This document shows, piece after piece, positions 1 through 7,136 of a DNA stretch of 23,403 nt. Each line of letters starts with the position of its first letter. Within the stretch, counting starts at the first letter, position 1. Location: the NCBI GenBank assembly GCA_037625715.1, contig JASJHQ010000008.1, positions 1 through 23,403 of the forward strand, written 5' to 3'. The notes beneath the pieces were generated by a model, which saw only the letters and a program-made list of their open reading frames with translations, was not told the DNA's origin and searched no databases. This DNA is from JABAYQ01 sp018608925. GTDB taxonomy: Bacteria > Bacteroidota > Bacteroidia > Flavobacteriales > UBA7312. The translations under genes were made by a program, and so were the position numbers.

Positions 1-1515
1 ATAACCTGTTAGGGTATATGTATAGCCTAAAGTAGAAATTTCTTGAACATTAATTGATGTTAATGTACCATCTAAACAGTTTCCTTCACAGTCAAAGCCT
101 TCAGCAGCATATGTACAAGAACCATTGTCTTGTTCAGCAGCAGCATCATAGTTACATGCCGTAGCATCCATACAACCTTGAACTAAAGCGTACTCACATA
201 ATGTGTTGTCAGAAAGATCTGAATCAGCATTATAGTTAGTAGCAGTTTCGTCAGTACAACCAGTAACACAGTCACCTATGTTAGATGGAGCAGAACCTCC
301 AGAACCAGAAGTTCCTTCGAATGTCCAAGAAGTCTCAATAGAGTAAGCTCCTTCTGTCCAAGACATAACGTAACAGTCAGCAGGCTCAACACATGCAGAT
401 TCTGATGCGCCAGCTGTATAAGGCCAAGAATAAGAACCTTGAGCATAATCAACACCGTTAATAGTTAAAATGTTTCCGTTCCATCCGTCACCGTAAGAGT
501 CAGTCATTGTTAAAACAGCACCACCATCAAGGCAAGCACCATCACAATCTAATCCTTCAATAGCGAAAGTACAAGATGCATCGTCAAATGTAGCATCCAT
601 GTTGTAGTTACATGCAGAAGCATCCATACAACCAGCAACACCACAAGAACCAATAACTTCAGAGTAATCATCGTTATTGACTGCGTCATCATCAACAGTG
701 TAAGCTACACCACCAATAGATAAAGAACCTCCGTTCCAGCCATCTCCGTAAGAGTCAACTAAAGAAATAGAGTAGTTTTCACCTAATTCAACACAAGAAT
801 TAAATCCATCAACTCCTGAAGCCATAGAAGCTAAAACGTTGCCATCACAATCAGAAATTGTAAAGCTGTTTTCGTCTGGGTAAGATCCAGCAGTGTAAAC
901 TACAGCAGTACCTGATAAACAGTTACCGTCGCAATCAAAACCTTCAGCAGCAAAACTACATGAAGCATCATCTTCAGTAGCCTCCATGTTGTAGTTACAT
1001 GCCGTAGCATCCATACAACCTAAGACTGTAGGCTCTTCAAAAGCAGAACAATCAGTACAAGACTCATAGAATACTTGCGGATCTTCCGAACCAAGAACCC
1101 ACACTCTATTTGCATAGCTCCAATAATCAGTTATTAATGTTCCATCATCCACAGATGGCCCACATTCGCCATTACCGGCGTTATCATACAGAACTTCTTG
1201 AACGCCATCAACGACTATCAAAAATTCCATGTTTTCTGTCGGAGCTGGACTAAACGTAAACGTCCAAGAACCTTGGCCGTCAGAGACACCAATAGGGCCT
1301 CCAGCAGGATCCCATCCCCACCAAGGGCCGGTCATCGCAACTTCGGTCGCTTCCGAGCAAACCGTTGCAGTGATAACTAAATCGTCAGATGGCTCATCTT
1401 GTGCAAACACACTAAATGAACTAAATGCCAAAACAGTTAAAAACAACAAGGTTTTAAATTTTTGTAAAAATAATTCCGGAACAGAATTATTCTTAATAGT
1501 AGAGTTTGAACTCAT
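1..1515 (-). CDS. Secreted cysteine-rich repeat protein, N-terminal 505 residues (C-terminus beyond the left edge)
   Basis: The frame is open from an ATG at 1515 to base 1, so the gene is partial. Residues 1-39 form a signal peptide with a long N-region, then a hydrophobic core (KTLLFLTVLAF) and a likely cut after SVFA. Residues about 46-112 form a small beta-rich domain with TGPWWGWDP and a VVDGVQE ending, resembling carbohydrate-binding-like modules of Bacteroidota secreted enzymes. After that come four Cys/Asp-rich modules that start GCMD or GCTD and contain ACNY or ATNY (residues 166-202, 295-331, 419-446, 447-483). Two DSYGDGWNG modules lie at residues 254-262 and 339-347. No catalytic domain is visible here. 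A T9SS sorting domain may lie in the missing C-terminus. The protein probably acts at the cell surface or outside the cell, in adhesion or substrate binding, but that is inference. An antisense open frame at 1229-1534 is a shadow. Confidence 0.85.
   Translation of the reverse strand, partial: MSSNSTIKNNSVPELFLQKFKTLLFLTVLAFSSFSVFAQDEPSDDLVITATVCSEATEVAMTGPWWGWDPAGGPIGVSDGQGSWTFTFSPAPTENMEFLIVVDGVQEVLYDNAGNGECGPSVDDGTLITDYWSYANRVWVLGSEDPQVFYESCTDCSAFEEPTVLGCMDATACNYNMEATEDDASCSFAAEGFDCDGNCLSGTAVVYTAGSYPDENSFTISDCDGNVLASMASGVDGFNSCVELGENYSISLVDSYGDGWNGGSLSIGGVAYTVDDDAVNNDDYSEVIGSCGVAGCMDASACNYNMDATFDDASCTFAIEGLDCDGACLDGGAVLTMTDSYGDGWNGNILTINGVDYAQGSYSWPYTAGASESACVEPADCYVMSWTEGAYSIETSWTFEGTSGSGGSAPSNIGDCVTGCTDETATNYNADSDLSDNTLCEYALVQGCMDATACNYDAAAEQDNGSCTYAAEGFDCEGNCLDGTLTSINVQEISTLGYTYTLTGY
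67..1020 (-). repeat. Four Cys/Asp-rich GCMDATACNY-type modules
   Basis: Modules lie at 910-1020, 523-633, 178-261 and 67-177. Modules 1, 2 and 4 are 37 codons each and carry Cys at module positions 2, 8, 21, 30 and 34, ending CDGNCLSG, CDGACLDG or CEGNCLDG. Module 3 is 28 codons, lacks the CDGNC tail and abuts module 4 directly. Bases 149-178 and 992-1021 are identical over 30 nucleotides, which points to recent duplication or gene conversion between modules 1 and 4. Similar GCxDxxAxNY repeats are widespread in marine Bacteroidota surface proteins; their function is not established. Confidence 0.85.
475..756 (-). repeat. Pair of SYGDGWNG modules
   Basis: The motif DSYGDGWNG occurs at 730-756 and 475-501, each time followed by a short beta-like stretch (GGSLSIGGVAYT; GNILTINGVDYA). 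The two copies sit between the Cys-rich modules, so the protein alternates two module types. The motif recurs in Bacteroidota surface proteins and its role is unknown. Confidence 0.75.
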
Positions 1516-1578
1516 ATCACTTGTTTTTGGTTAATAAATAGTTAAGTATCTAAAAAATATTATAAAACTCTTCGAATT

Positions 1579-1627
1579 CTTAACCATTAGCAGGTAAACG
1601 CAAGTGGCTGACAAGCAGCAGGTTAAG
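1579..1627. repeat. Imperfect inverted structure in a divergent intergenic region
   Basis: The 239-base gap 1516-1754 separates two divergent genes. Within it CTTAACC (1579-1585) pairs with GGTTAAG (1621-1627), and a small hairpin GCTG/CAGC (1607-1610 with 1616-1619) lies inside. The stretch is richer in G and C than its AT-rich surroundings. It could be an operator, part of a leader or chance. No exact TAnnTTTG box was seen for either flanking gene. Confidence 0.25.
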
Positions 1628-1754
1628 TGATTTCTAGGTGTCGTTTAATACAATTAGAGCCTATAAATATAATAATCTTTTGTTACAAATCAAAAAAAAG
1701 GACAGTATAATAACTATAAATATTAGTGTTAAATGTTATTTTTACAAGACGAAA

Positions 1755-2798
1755 ATGAAACACATATATACCATATTATTAAGCGCTTTATTGTGCTCTT
1801 GCGCAAATGTTATCCCACCAAACGGAGGGCCAAAAGACACAAATGCCCCAACAATAACATCGCTAACCCCCGAAACAAATACTTTAAACTTTTCACAAGA
1901 AAAAATAATCTTCACTTTCGACGAAAAAATAGTTGTAGACAATTTCTATAGTTCTTTCTTTATTTCTCCACCATTAAATAAAAAGGTAGGCTATGCGGTC
2001 AAAGCAAACAAGCTAATTGTAGCGCTTAAGGAAGAATTAAAAGACAATACTACCTACTATATGTCTATAGGTCAATCTATTGCAGACTTAAATGAAGGTA
2101 ACAAAACAAAAGAGGCAAGTCTTTTGTTTTCTACAGGCCCAACAATTGACACCTTATATATAGAGGGCTATGCTCAAGACGTAACAAGCGGCAAAGGAAT
2201 TAAAGATTGTTGGTTATTTCTTCATACTTATGAAAAGGATAATAATTACGACAACATATTTAGTCAAGCTAATTATGTAGCCAAAACAAACGAAGATGGT
2301 TTTTTCTCATTTCCTAATTTAAGAAACGAGCTCTATCATCTTATTGCTCTACAAGATCTAGACAAAAACTTAAACTACTCCTTACCAGACGAGAAGATAG
2401 GTTTTCTAGATTCTCTTTTCGTTTCTCAAAAAGAAGGCTACAACATCAATTTGTTTACTGAGAACGATAGCATAGGCGCTCTTATCAGCCTTAAATTAGA
2501 TTCCATTTCTAGATTTGGAAAACTAATAGTTGACTCCATTCCTTCTCACAGTTTTTTAGAACTATTTAATGAGCAGGGAATCGTTTCTAGAGGAAAATTA
2601 GGAGAAACATTTATAATGGATTCTCTTTTAATTGGAGAATACCAACTAAGGCTTATAAAAGACAGCAACCGAAATGGGGTTTGGGATTCTGGAAACTTAG
2701 AAAGTAGAATAAAAGCAGAAGATGTTTTATTTTATCCTCAATCTATTCGAATACGTTCAAATTGGGATCTGGAAATAAGCTGGGAAACTAAATTATAG
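1755..2798 (+). CDS. Lipoprotein with SbsA-type Ig-like domain
   Basis: The open frame reaches back to 1638, but the ATG at 1755 puts a lipoprotein signal at the very N-terminus (MKHIYTILLSALLCSC, lipid Cys most likely C16), so it is preferred. The mature protein opens with a PPNGGPKD segment, typical of Bacteroidota Ig-like (Big_5/SbsA) lipoproteins. The Ig-like domain spans about residues 31-128, with the FTFDEKI strand and a terminal LLFSTGP. A carboxypeptidase-regulatory-like beta domain follows at about 135-215, containing TNEDGFFSFPNL. Near the end is a DSNRNGVWDSG loop that resembles a calcium-binding loop. At 347 residues it is short compared with homologues as I recall them. The role is unknown; it is probably anchored in the outer membrane. 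It is convergent with the omega-amidase gene, overlapping it by 11 bases. Confidence 0.8.
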   Translation: MKHIYTILLSALLCSCANVIPPNGGPKDTNAPTITSLTPETNTLNFSQEKIIFTFDEKIVVDNFYSSFFISPPLNKKVGYAVKANKLIVALKEELKDNTTYYMSIGQSIADLNEGNKTKEASLLFSTGPTIDTLYIEGYAQDVTSGKGIKDCWLFLHTYEKDNNYDNIFSQANYVAKTNEDGFFSFPNLRNELYHLIALQDLDKNLNYSLPDEKIGFLDSLFVSQKEGYNINLFTENDSIGALISLKLDSISRFGKLIVDSIPSHSFLELFNEQGIVSRGKLGETFIMDSLLIGEYQLRLIKDSNRNGVWDSGNLESRIKAEDVLFYPQSIRIRSNWDLEISWETKL

Positions 2799-3555
2799 TA
2801 AACACATCTTTATCGTCCAAAAAAGGGAATTTTATCCTATATGACAAAAGCTCAGACTTATCTAACTCCGTAGTATAACTACTGTTTTGGTCTTTTAAGT
2901 CGGCAAGAGTATCTCCTTTAAAATCTAGAACACAACTTGATCCGTTAAACTGAACTTTATTTGCATCCTCTCCTATCCTATTTACAGCAACAACGTAAGA
3001 CTGGTTTTCGATTGCCCTTGCCCCAAGAAGCTTTTGCCATTGAGAAATTCGTGAACTTGGCCAATTAGCCACATAGATTAACACATCGTAGTCGTCTTGG
3101 TTTCGGCTAAATACTGGAAAACGCAAATCGTAGCATATTAAAGGGCATACCTTCCAGCCTTTTACATCTATTACTAATTTCGAACTCCCAGCAGAAAAAT
3201 GTTTCTGTTCGTTCATTAATGAAAAAAGGTGGCGTTTGTCGTAATAAAAAAGAGTGGCGTCGGGATAAACACAAACAAGTCGGTTATACCTTTGGTTGTT
3301 TTGTTCTATAATTAAAGAGCCAATAATAACTGCATTTAATTGGATAGCCTTTTGCTGGAGCCATTTAATAGTAGGGCCGTCCATTGCTTCGGACGGAGCG
3401 CTTACACTAAACGCAGTGCTAAATAATTCGGGAAGGATTATTAGATCAGTAGGAGGTGCGTTTTGCAATAGATTGTCAAAATGCAATCTATTTTTTTGGG
3501 GAGATTCCCAATGCAATGAAGTCTGTAAAAGAGTTACTCTTAGTGAGCTTTCCAC
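2788..3555 (-). CDS. yafV: Omega-amidase, YafV/Nit2 type (nitrilase superfamily)
   Basis: This is a carbon-nitrogen hydrolase of 255 residues, close to E. coli YafV in length and sequence. The catalytic triad is visible: E43 in LILPELF-like context (IILPELF), K107 in YYDKRHLF and C141 in LICYDLRFP, followed by YVANWP and ARAIENQSYV. Omega-amidases hydrolyse alpha-ketoglutaramate and alpha-ketosuccinamate to 2-oxoglutarate and oxaloacetate. They clear the dead-end products of glutamine and asparagine transamination and link to methionine salvage. The start is GTG at 3555: no ATG occurs before residue 58 and the family N-terminus matches from here. It begins only 2 bases after the sdhB stop, so it is very probably the last gene of the sdh transcript and translationally coupled. 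Being cytosolic and making TCA-cycle keto acids fits that position. Confidence 0.9.
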   Translation of the reverse strand: MESSLRVTLLQTSLHWESPQKNRLHFDNLLQNAPPTDLIILPELFSTAFSVSAPSEAMDGPTIKWLQQKAIQLNAVIIGSLIIEQNNQRYNRLVCVYPDATLFYYDKRHLFSLMNEQKHFSAGSSKLVIDVKGWKVCPLICYDLRFPVFSRNQDDYDVLIYVANWPSSRISQWQKLLGARAIENQSYVVAVNRIGEDANKVQFNGSSCVLDFKGDTLADLKDQNSSYTTELDKSELLSYRIKFPFLDDKDVFTII

Positions 3556-3557
3556 TT

Positions 3558-4310
3558 TTACTTTTCGGACTTAATGGAAGCAGATAAAAACTCTCTATTC
3601 ATTCGAGCTATGTTTTCTAAAGAGATTTCTTTAGGACACTCTACTTCACAAGCTCCAGTATTAGTACAGTTTCCAAATCCTTCTAAATCCATTTGATTTA
3701 CCATATTTAATACTCTGTCTTTTTGCTCTACCTGACCCTGAGGTAATAAAGCAAGCTGAGATACTTTAGCAGAAACAAATAACATAGCTGAAGAGTTTTT
3801 ACAGCTAGCCACACAAGCTCCACAGCCTATACAAGTTGCCGCATTAAATGCTTTATCAGCATCTTCTTTAGGAACAGGGATAGCATTTGCATCTACCGTA
3901 TTTCCAGAAGTATTTACAGACACATATCCTCCGGCTTGAATTACTCTATCAAAAGAAGAACGATCAACTACTAAATCTTTAATCACAGGAAAAGCTTTTG
4001 CTCTCCAAGGCTCTATATAAATTGTTTCTCCGTCTTTAAACTCACGCATGTGAAGCTGGCAAGTAGTAATTGCTCTACCCGGACCGTGTGCCTCCCCATT
4101 AATATACATAGAACAAGAGCCACAAATACCTTCTCTACAATCGTGATCAAAAGCAACAGGTTCTTCTCCATTATTAATGATTTGAGTGTTAAGCACATCC
4201 ATCATTTCTAAAAATGACATATCAGGACCAATATCAGAAACTTTGTAATCTACAATTTTCCCTTTAGCGTTGGCTCCCTTTTGTCTCCAGATTTTAAGAG
4301 TTAAATTCAT
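3558..4310 (-). CDS. sdhB: Succinate dehydrogenase/fumarate reductase iron-sulfur subunit
   Basis: A protein of 250 residues that carries electrons between the flavoprotein and the membrane quinone site. The plant-type [2Fe-2S] centre uses C58, C63, C66 and C84 (CREGICGSC motif). Two further clusters are held by C160-x2-C163-x2-C166-x3-C170 and by C215, C221 and C225, the pattern of the [4Fe-4S] and [3Fe-4S] centres. All ligands are present. The ATG at 4310 lies 6 bases after the sdhA stop. Complex II of this type oxidises succinate with menaquinone in the respiratory chain, but the same enzyme could reduce fumarate; the sequence alone does not settle the direction. Confidence 0.96.
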   Translation of the reverse strand: MNLTLKIWRQKGANAKGKIVDYKVSDIGPDMSFLEMMDVLNTQIINNGEEPVAFDHDCREGICGSCSMYINGEAHGPGRAITTCQLHMREFKDGETIYIEPWRAKAFPVIKDLVVDRSSFDRVIQAGGYVSVNTSGNTVDANAIPVPKEDADKAFNAATCIGCGACVASCKNSSAMLFVSAKVSQLALLPQGQVEQKDRVLNMVNQMDLEGFGNCTNTGACEVECPKEISLENIARMNREFLSASIKSEK

Positions 4311-4316
4311 ATCTTT

Positions 4317-6323
4317 TTATTTGTAACTTCTTTGTTTCAATTCTATATTATCGAACGTTAATTCTTCTTTATGTAATTGCGATTGGGCTGGTGCTTTACC
4401 AGTATACTCCCAAGCAGAAACATAAGCGTAATCTTTATCGTTTCTAAGCGCTTCCCCATCTTCTGTTTGAGACTCTTCTCTGAAGTGTCCTCCACAAGAT
4501 TCCTCCCTATCCAAAGCATCCTGACACATCAACTCTCCCAGCTCAAGAAAATCGGCAACTCTACCTGCTTTTTCTAGCTCTTGATTTAACTCCTTAGTAG
4601 TACCAGGAATTAAAACGTCTTGCCAAAATTCTTCTCTAAGTTTAGTTATCTCAACAATAGCTTTAGACAAGCCTTCTTTGTTTCTTGACATCCCACAATT
4701 GTTCCAGATAATTTTACCTAGCTTTTTGTGGAAATAATCAACCGTCTTAGAACCTTTGTTGTTTATTAATTTCTCTATTCTTTCTTTGGCTTCGTTTTCT
4801 GCTTTTTCGAACTCTATAGAGTCAGTAGAAATAGCACCCGTTCGGATATCGTCAGCTAAGAATTCTCCAATTGTGTATGGAAGTACGAAATAACCGTCGG
4901 CCAAACCTTGCATTAAAGCAGAAGCCCCTAATCGGTTAGAACCGTGGTCAGAGAAGTTAGCCTCTCCTAACGCATAAAGCCCAGGAACAGTAGTCATTAA
5001 ATTATAATCTACCCAGATACCACCCATTGTATAATGGACAGCGGGGAATATTTTCATTGGTGTTTGGTAAGGATTGTCATCTGTAATTTTTTCGTACATC
5101 TGAAACAAGTTACCATACTTTGCTTTTACGACCTCTTTACCTAGTTTTAGAACTAACGCATTGTCATTAGCATCTAAACCACTAGTGTTCGCTTTTTCGG
5201 TTCCGTATCTAGTAATAGCCGATTGGAAATCAAGAAATACTGCTTCGCCAGTTTCGTTAACACCAAAACCAGAATCGCACCTTTCTTTTGCCGCTCTACT
5301 AGCAACATCTCTAGGAACAAGATTTCCAAAAGCTGGATATCTTCTTTCTAAATAATAATCTCTATCCTCTTCTTTTATATCAACAGCAGTGATTTTCCCA
5401 GAGCGAAGCGCTTCTACGTCTTCTTTTTTTGCAGGAACCCAAATACGTCCGTCATTACGTAATGACTCTGACATTAAGGTCAGTTTAGATTGGTAATCTC
5501 CCGAAACGGGTATGCAAGTAGGATGTATTTGTGTAAAGCAAGGATTAGCAAAAAACGCACCTTTTTTGTGTGCTTTCCACGCTGCAGTTACATTAGAACC
5601 CATTGCATTGGTTGATAAGAAAAATACATTTCCGTACCCTCCAGAAGCTAAAACAACTGCGTGAGCAGAATGTCTTTCTATCTCTCCTGTAATTAAATTT
5701 CTAGCTATAATTCCTCTAGCTTTTCCCTCTACAATCACCACGTCTAGCATTTCGTGGCGATTAAACATCTTTATTTTTCCTTTATTTATTTGGCGAGACA
5801 TTGCAGAATAAGCACCCAATAATAGTTGCTGACCTGTTTGTCCTTTAGCGTAAAAAGTTCTTGAAACCTGAACACCTCCGAAAGAACGGTTGTCCATTAG
5901 TCCACCATAATCTCTAGCAAAAGGAACCCCTTGTGCTACACACTGATCTATAATGTTTGTAGAGACCTCAGCTAAACGATGAACGTTAGCTTCTCTAGAT
6001 CTGTAATCTCCACCTTTAACCGTATCGTAAAATAGACGGTGAACAGAATCGCCATCATTTTGATAGTTTTTAGCAGCGTTTATACCTCCTTGTGCAGCAA
6101 TTGAGTGAGCACGACGAGGAGAATCTTGAAAACAAAAAGATTTTACATTGTATCCCATCTCCGCTAAAGAAGCGGCAGCAGAACCTCCCGCTAGACCAGT
6201 ACCAACAACAATAACATCAATTGATCTTTTGTTTGCCGGATTTACTAATCGAACCTTATTTTTATGATTTGTCCATTTTTGATCTAGAGGACCATCAGGA
6301 ATTTTCGCATCTAATTTGCTCAT
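4317..6323 (-). CDS. sdhA: Succinate dehydrogenase/fumarate reductase flavoprotein subunit
   Basis: A 668-residue flavoprotein, the usual length for the Bacteroidota and epsilonproteobacterial (FrdA-like) form. The FAD-binding glycine motif GTGLAGGSAA is at 41-50. H73, in RRAHSIAAQGG, is the expected site of covalent FAD attachment. Substrate-site residues are present: HPT at 267-269, R338 in LVPRDVASRA as the likely proton-shuttle arginine, H430 in VHYTMGG and R464 in SNRLGASAL. It interconverts succinate and fumarate on the cytoplasmic face of the inner membrane. The gene sits 5 bases after sdhC and 6 before sdhB, in the common sdhC-sdhA-sdhB order. Short open frames on the opposite strand within it are shadows. 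Confidence 0.97.
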   Translation of the reverse strand: MSKLDAKIPDGPLDQKWTNHKNKVRLVNPANKRSIDVIVVGTGLAGGSAAASLAEMGYNVKSFCFQDSPRRAHSIAAQGGINAAKNYQNDGDSVHRLFYDTVKGGDYRSREANVHRLAEVSTNIIDQCVAQGVPFARDYGGLMDNRSFGGVQVSRTFYAKGQTGQQLLLGAYSAMSRQINKGKIKMFNRHEMLDVVIVEGKARGIIARNLITGEIERHSAHAVVLASGGYGNVFFLSTNAMGSNVTAAWKAHKKGAFFANPCFTQIHPTCIPVSGDYQSKLTLMSESLRNDGRIWVPAKKEDVEALRSGKITAVDIKEEDRDYYLERRYPAFGNLVPRDVASRAAKERCDSGFGVNETGEAVFLDFQSAITRYGTEKANTSGLDANDNALVLKLGKEVVKAKYGNLFQMYEKITDDNPYQTPMKIFPAVHYTMGGIWVDYNLMTTVPGLYALGEANFSDHGSNRLGASALMQGLADGYFVLPYTIGEFLADDIRTGAISTDSIEFEKAENEAKERIEKLINNKGSKTVDYFHKKLGKIIWNNCGMSRNKEGLSKAIVEITKLREEFWQDVLIPGTTKELNQELEKAGRVADFLELGELMCQDALDREESCGGHFREESQTEDGEALRNDKDYAYVSAWEYTGKAPAQSQLHKEELTFDNIELKQRSYK

Positions 6324-6328
6324 ATTTT

Positions 6329-7003
6329 CTATCTAAAAAGGAATAAATAAACAGGGATGATTGCAAAAGCAGCCGGAATTGCTATTCCGAAAAACATGCC
6401 CAATTTTTTAGTAATTGAATTTATTTTAGGATGATTAAGCCCAATAGATTGGAATGCGCTTGTAAAACCATGAGAAAGGTGAAAAGCGATAGCAACCATA
6501 CAAACAACGTACAAGATTACATACCACAATTGTTGAAATGCTTGGGTAGTGATAAGATACAAGTCTTTCAATCCGTATGAATCTACAGGAACAACTCCAA
6601 AATGCATTTCATACCAGAAACTTCTCATGTGAACAACTAGAAACAAAAGCAAAATAACTCCTAACATACCCATGTTTCTAGACGCCCAATTAGAATTGGC
6701 ACTAGGCTTACTGTATGCGTAATCAATAGGTCGAGCTTTTTTATTTTGAATTGTTAAAAGGATACCATCAATTGCATGAAACAAGATGCTTATGTAAGTT
6801 ACATAAGACAAGATTTTAACTAATGGATTAGTGGTCATGAATTTTGCGTATTCGTTGAATTGTTTGCTAGCCACTTCTGCAGGCAGTAACAATTGCAAAT
6901 TCCCTAGCAAGTGACCAATCAAAAACAGACAAAGAAACAATCCTGTTCCTGCCATCCAATACTTTTTGGCAATGGATGATTTAATCAAGGCAGATTTACT
7001 CAT
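6329..7003 (-). CDS. sdhC: Succinate dehydrogenase cytochrome b subunit
   Basis: A membrane anchor of 224 residues with five hydrophobic segments, at about 16-38, 63-85, 108-128, 158-178 and 204-223. H31, H76, H125 and H175 lie in or near the first four helices and are the expected axial ligands of two haem b groups, as in type B (Wolinella-like) complex II with one large anchor protein. No sdhD is present and none is expected. The frame is open to an ATG at 7054, but MSKSALIKSSIAKKYW beginning at 7003 matches the family start. Also, a promoter at 7024-7054 overlaps the longer start, which argues strongly for 7003. It is the first gene of sdhC-sdhA-sdhB-omega-amidase. Confidence 0.93.
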   Translation of the reverse strand: MSKSALIKSSIAKKYWMAGTGLFLCLFLIGHLLGNLQLLLPAEVASKQFNEYAKFMTTNPLVKILSYVTYISILFHAIDGILLTIQNKKARPIDYAYSKPSANSNWASRNMGMLGVILLLFLVVHMRSFWYEMHFGVVPVDSYGLKDLYLITTQAFQQLWYVILYVVCMVAIAFHLSHGFTSAFQSIGLNHPKINSITKKLGMFFGIAIPAAFAIIPVYLFLFR

Positions 7004-7023
7004 ATTTATAAATGTTTGAGGTA

Positions 7024-7054
7024 CAAATTTACCATTGATATAAGACATAAACAA
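7024..7054 (-). promoter_or_regulatory. Bacteroidota-type promoter of the sdhCAB operon
   Basis: On the minus strand a TTG (7054-7052) is followed after exactly 20 bases by TAAATTTG (7031-7024), matching the TTTG/TAnnTTTG consensus of the Bacteroidota primary sigma factor. Transcription would start near 7018, giving a leader of roughly 15 bases before the sdhC ATG at 7003. Confidence 0.65.
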
Positions 7055-7087
7055 CTGTTTAGCAAATTAAAAATCAAAGCCTTAAAA

Positions 7088-7118
7088 TTGAAAAATTAGC
7101 AGAAAGTCGCTACATTTG
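7088..7118 (+). promoter_or_regulatory. Bacteroidota-type promoter of the aminopeptidase P gene
   Basis: TTG at 7088-7090 and TACATTTG at 7111-7118 are separated by 20 bases, the same spacing as in the divergent sdh promoter. The start would fall near 7124, leaving a leader of about a dozen bases. The box overlaps an in-frame TTG at 7116, which rules that TTG out as the translation start. Confidence 0.65.
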
Positions 7119-7136
7119 ACCAACAATCAGAAAACT

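Noticed and set aside
67..1020. Regularly spaced repeats that might be a CRISPR array
   Set aside because: The copies lie in one long open frame, are unequal in spacing, diverge in sequence and encode Cys-rich protein modules.
1229..1534. Plus-strand open frame of 101 codons
   Set aside because: It is antisense to the signal peptide and first domain of the repeat protein and shows no protein features.
3296..3574. Plus-strand open frame of 92 codons
   Set aside because: It is antisense to the omega-amidase gene, which has its full catalytic triad.
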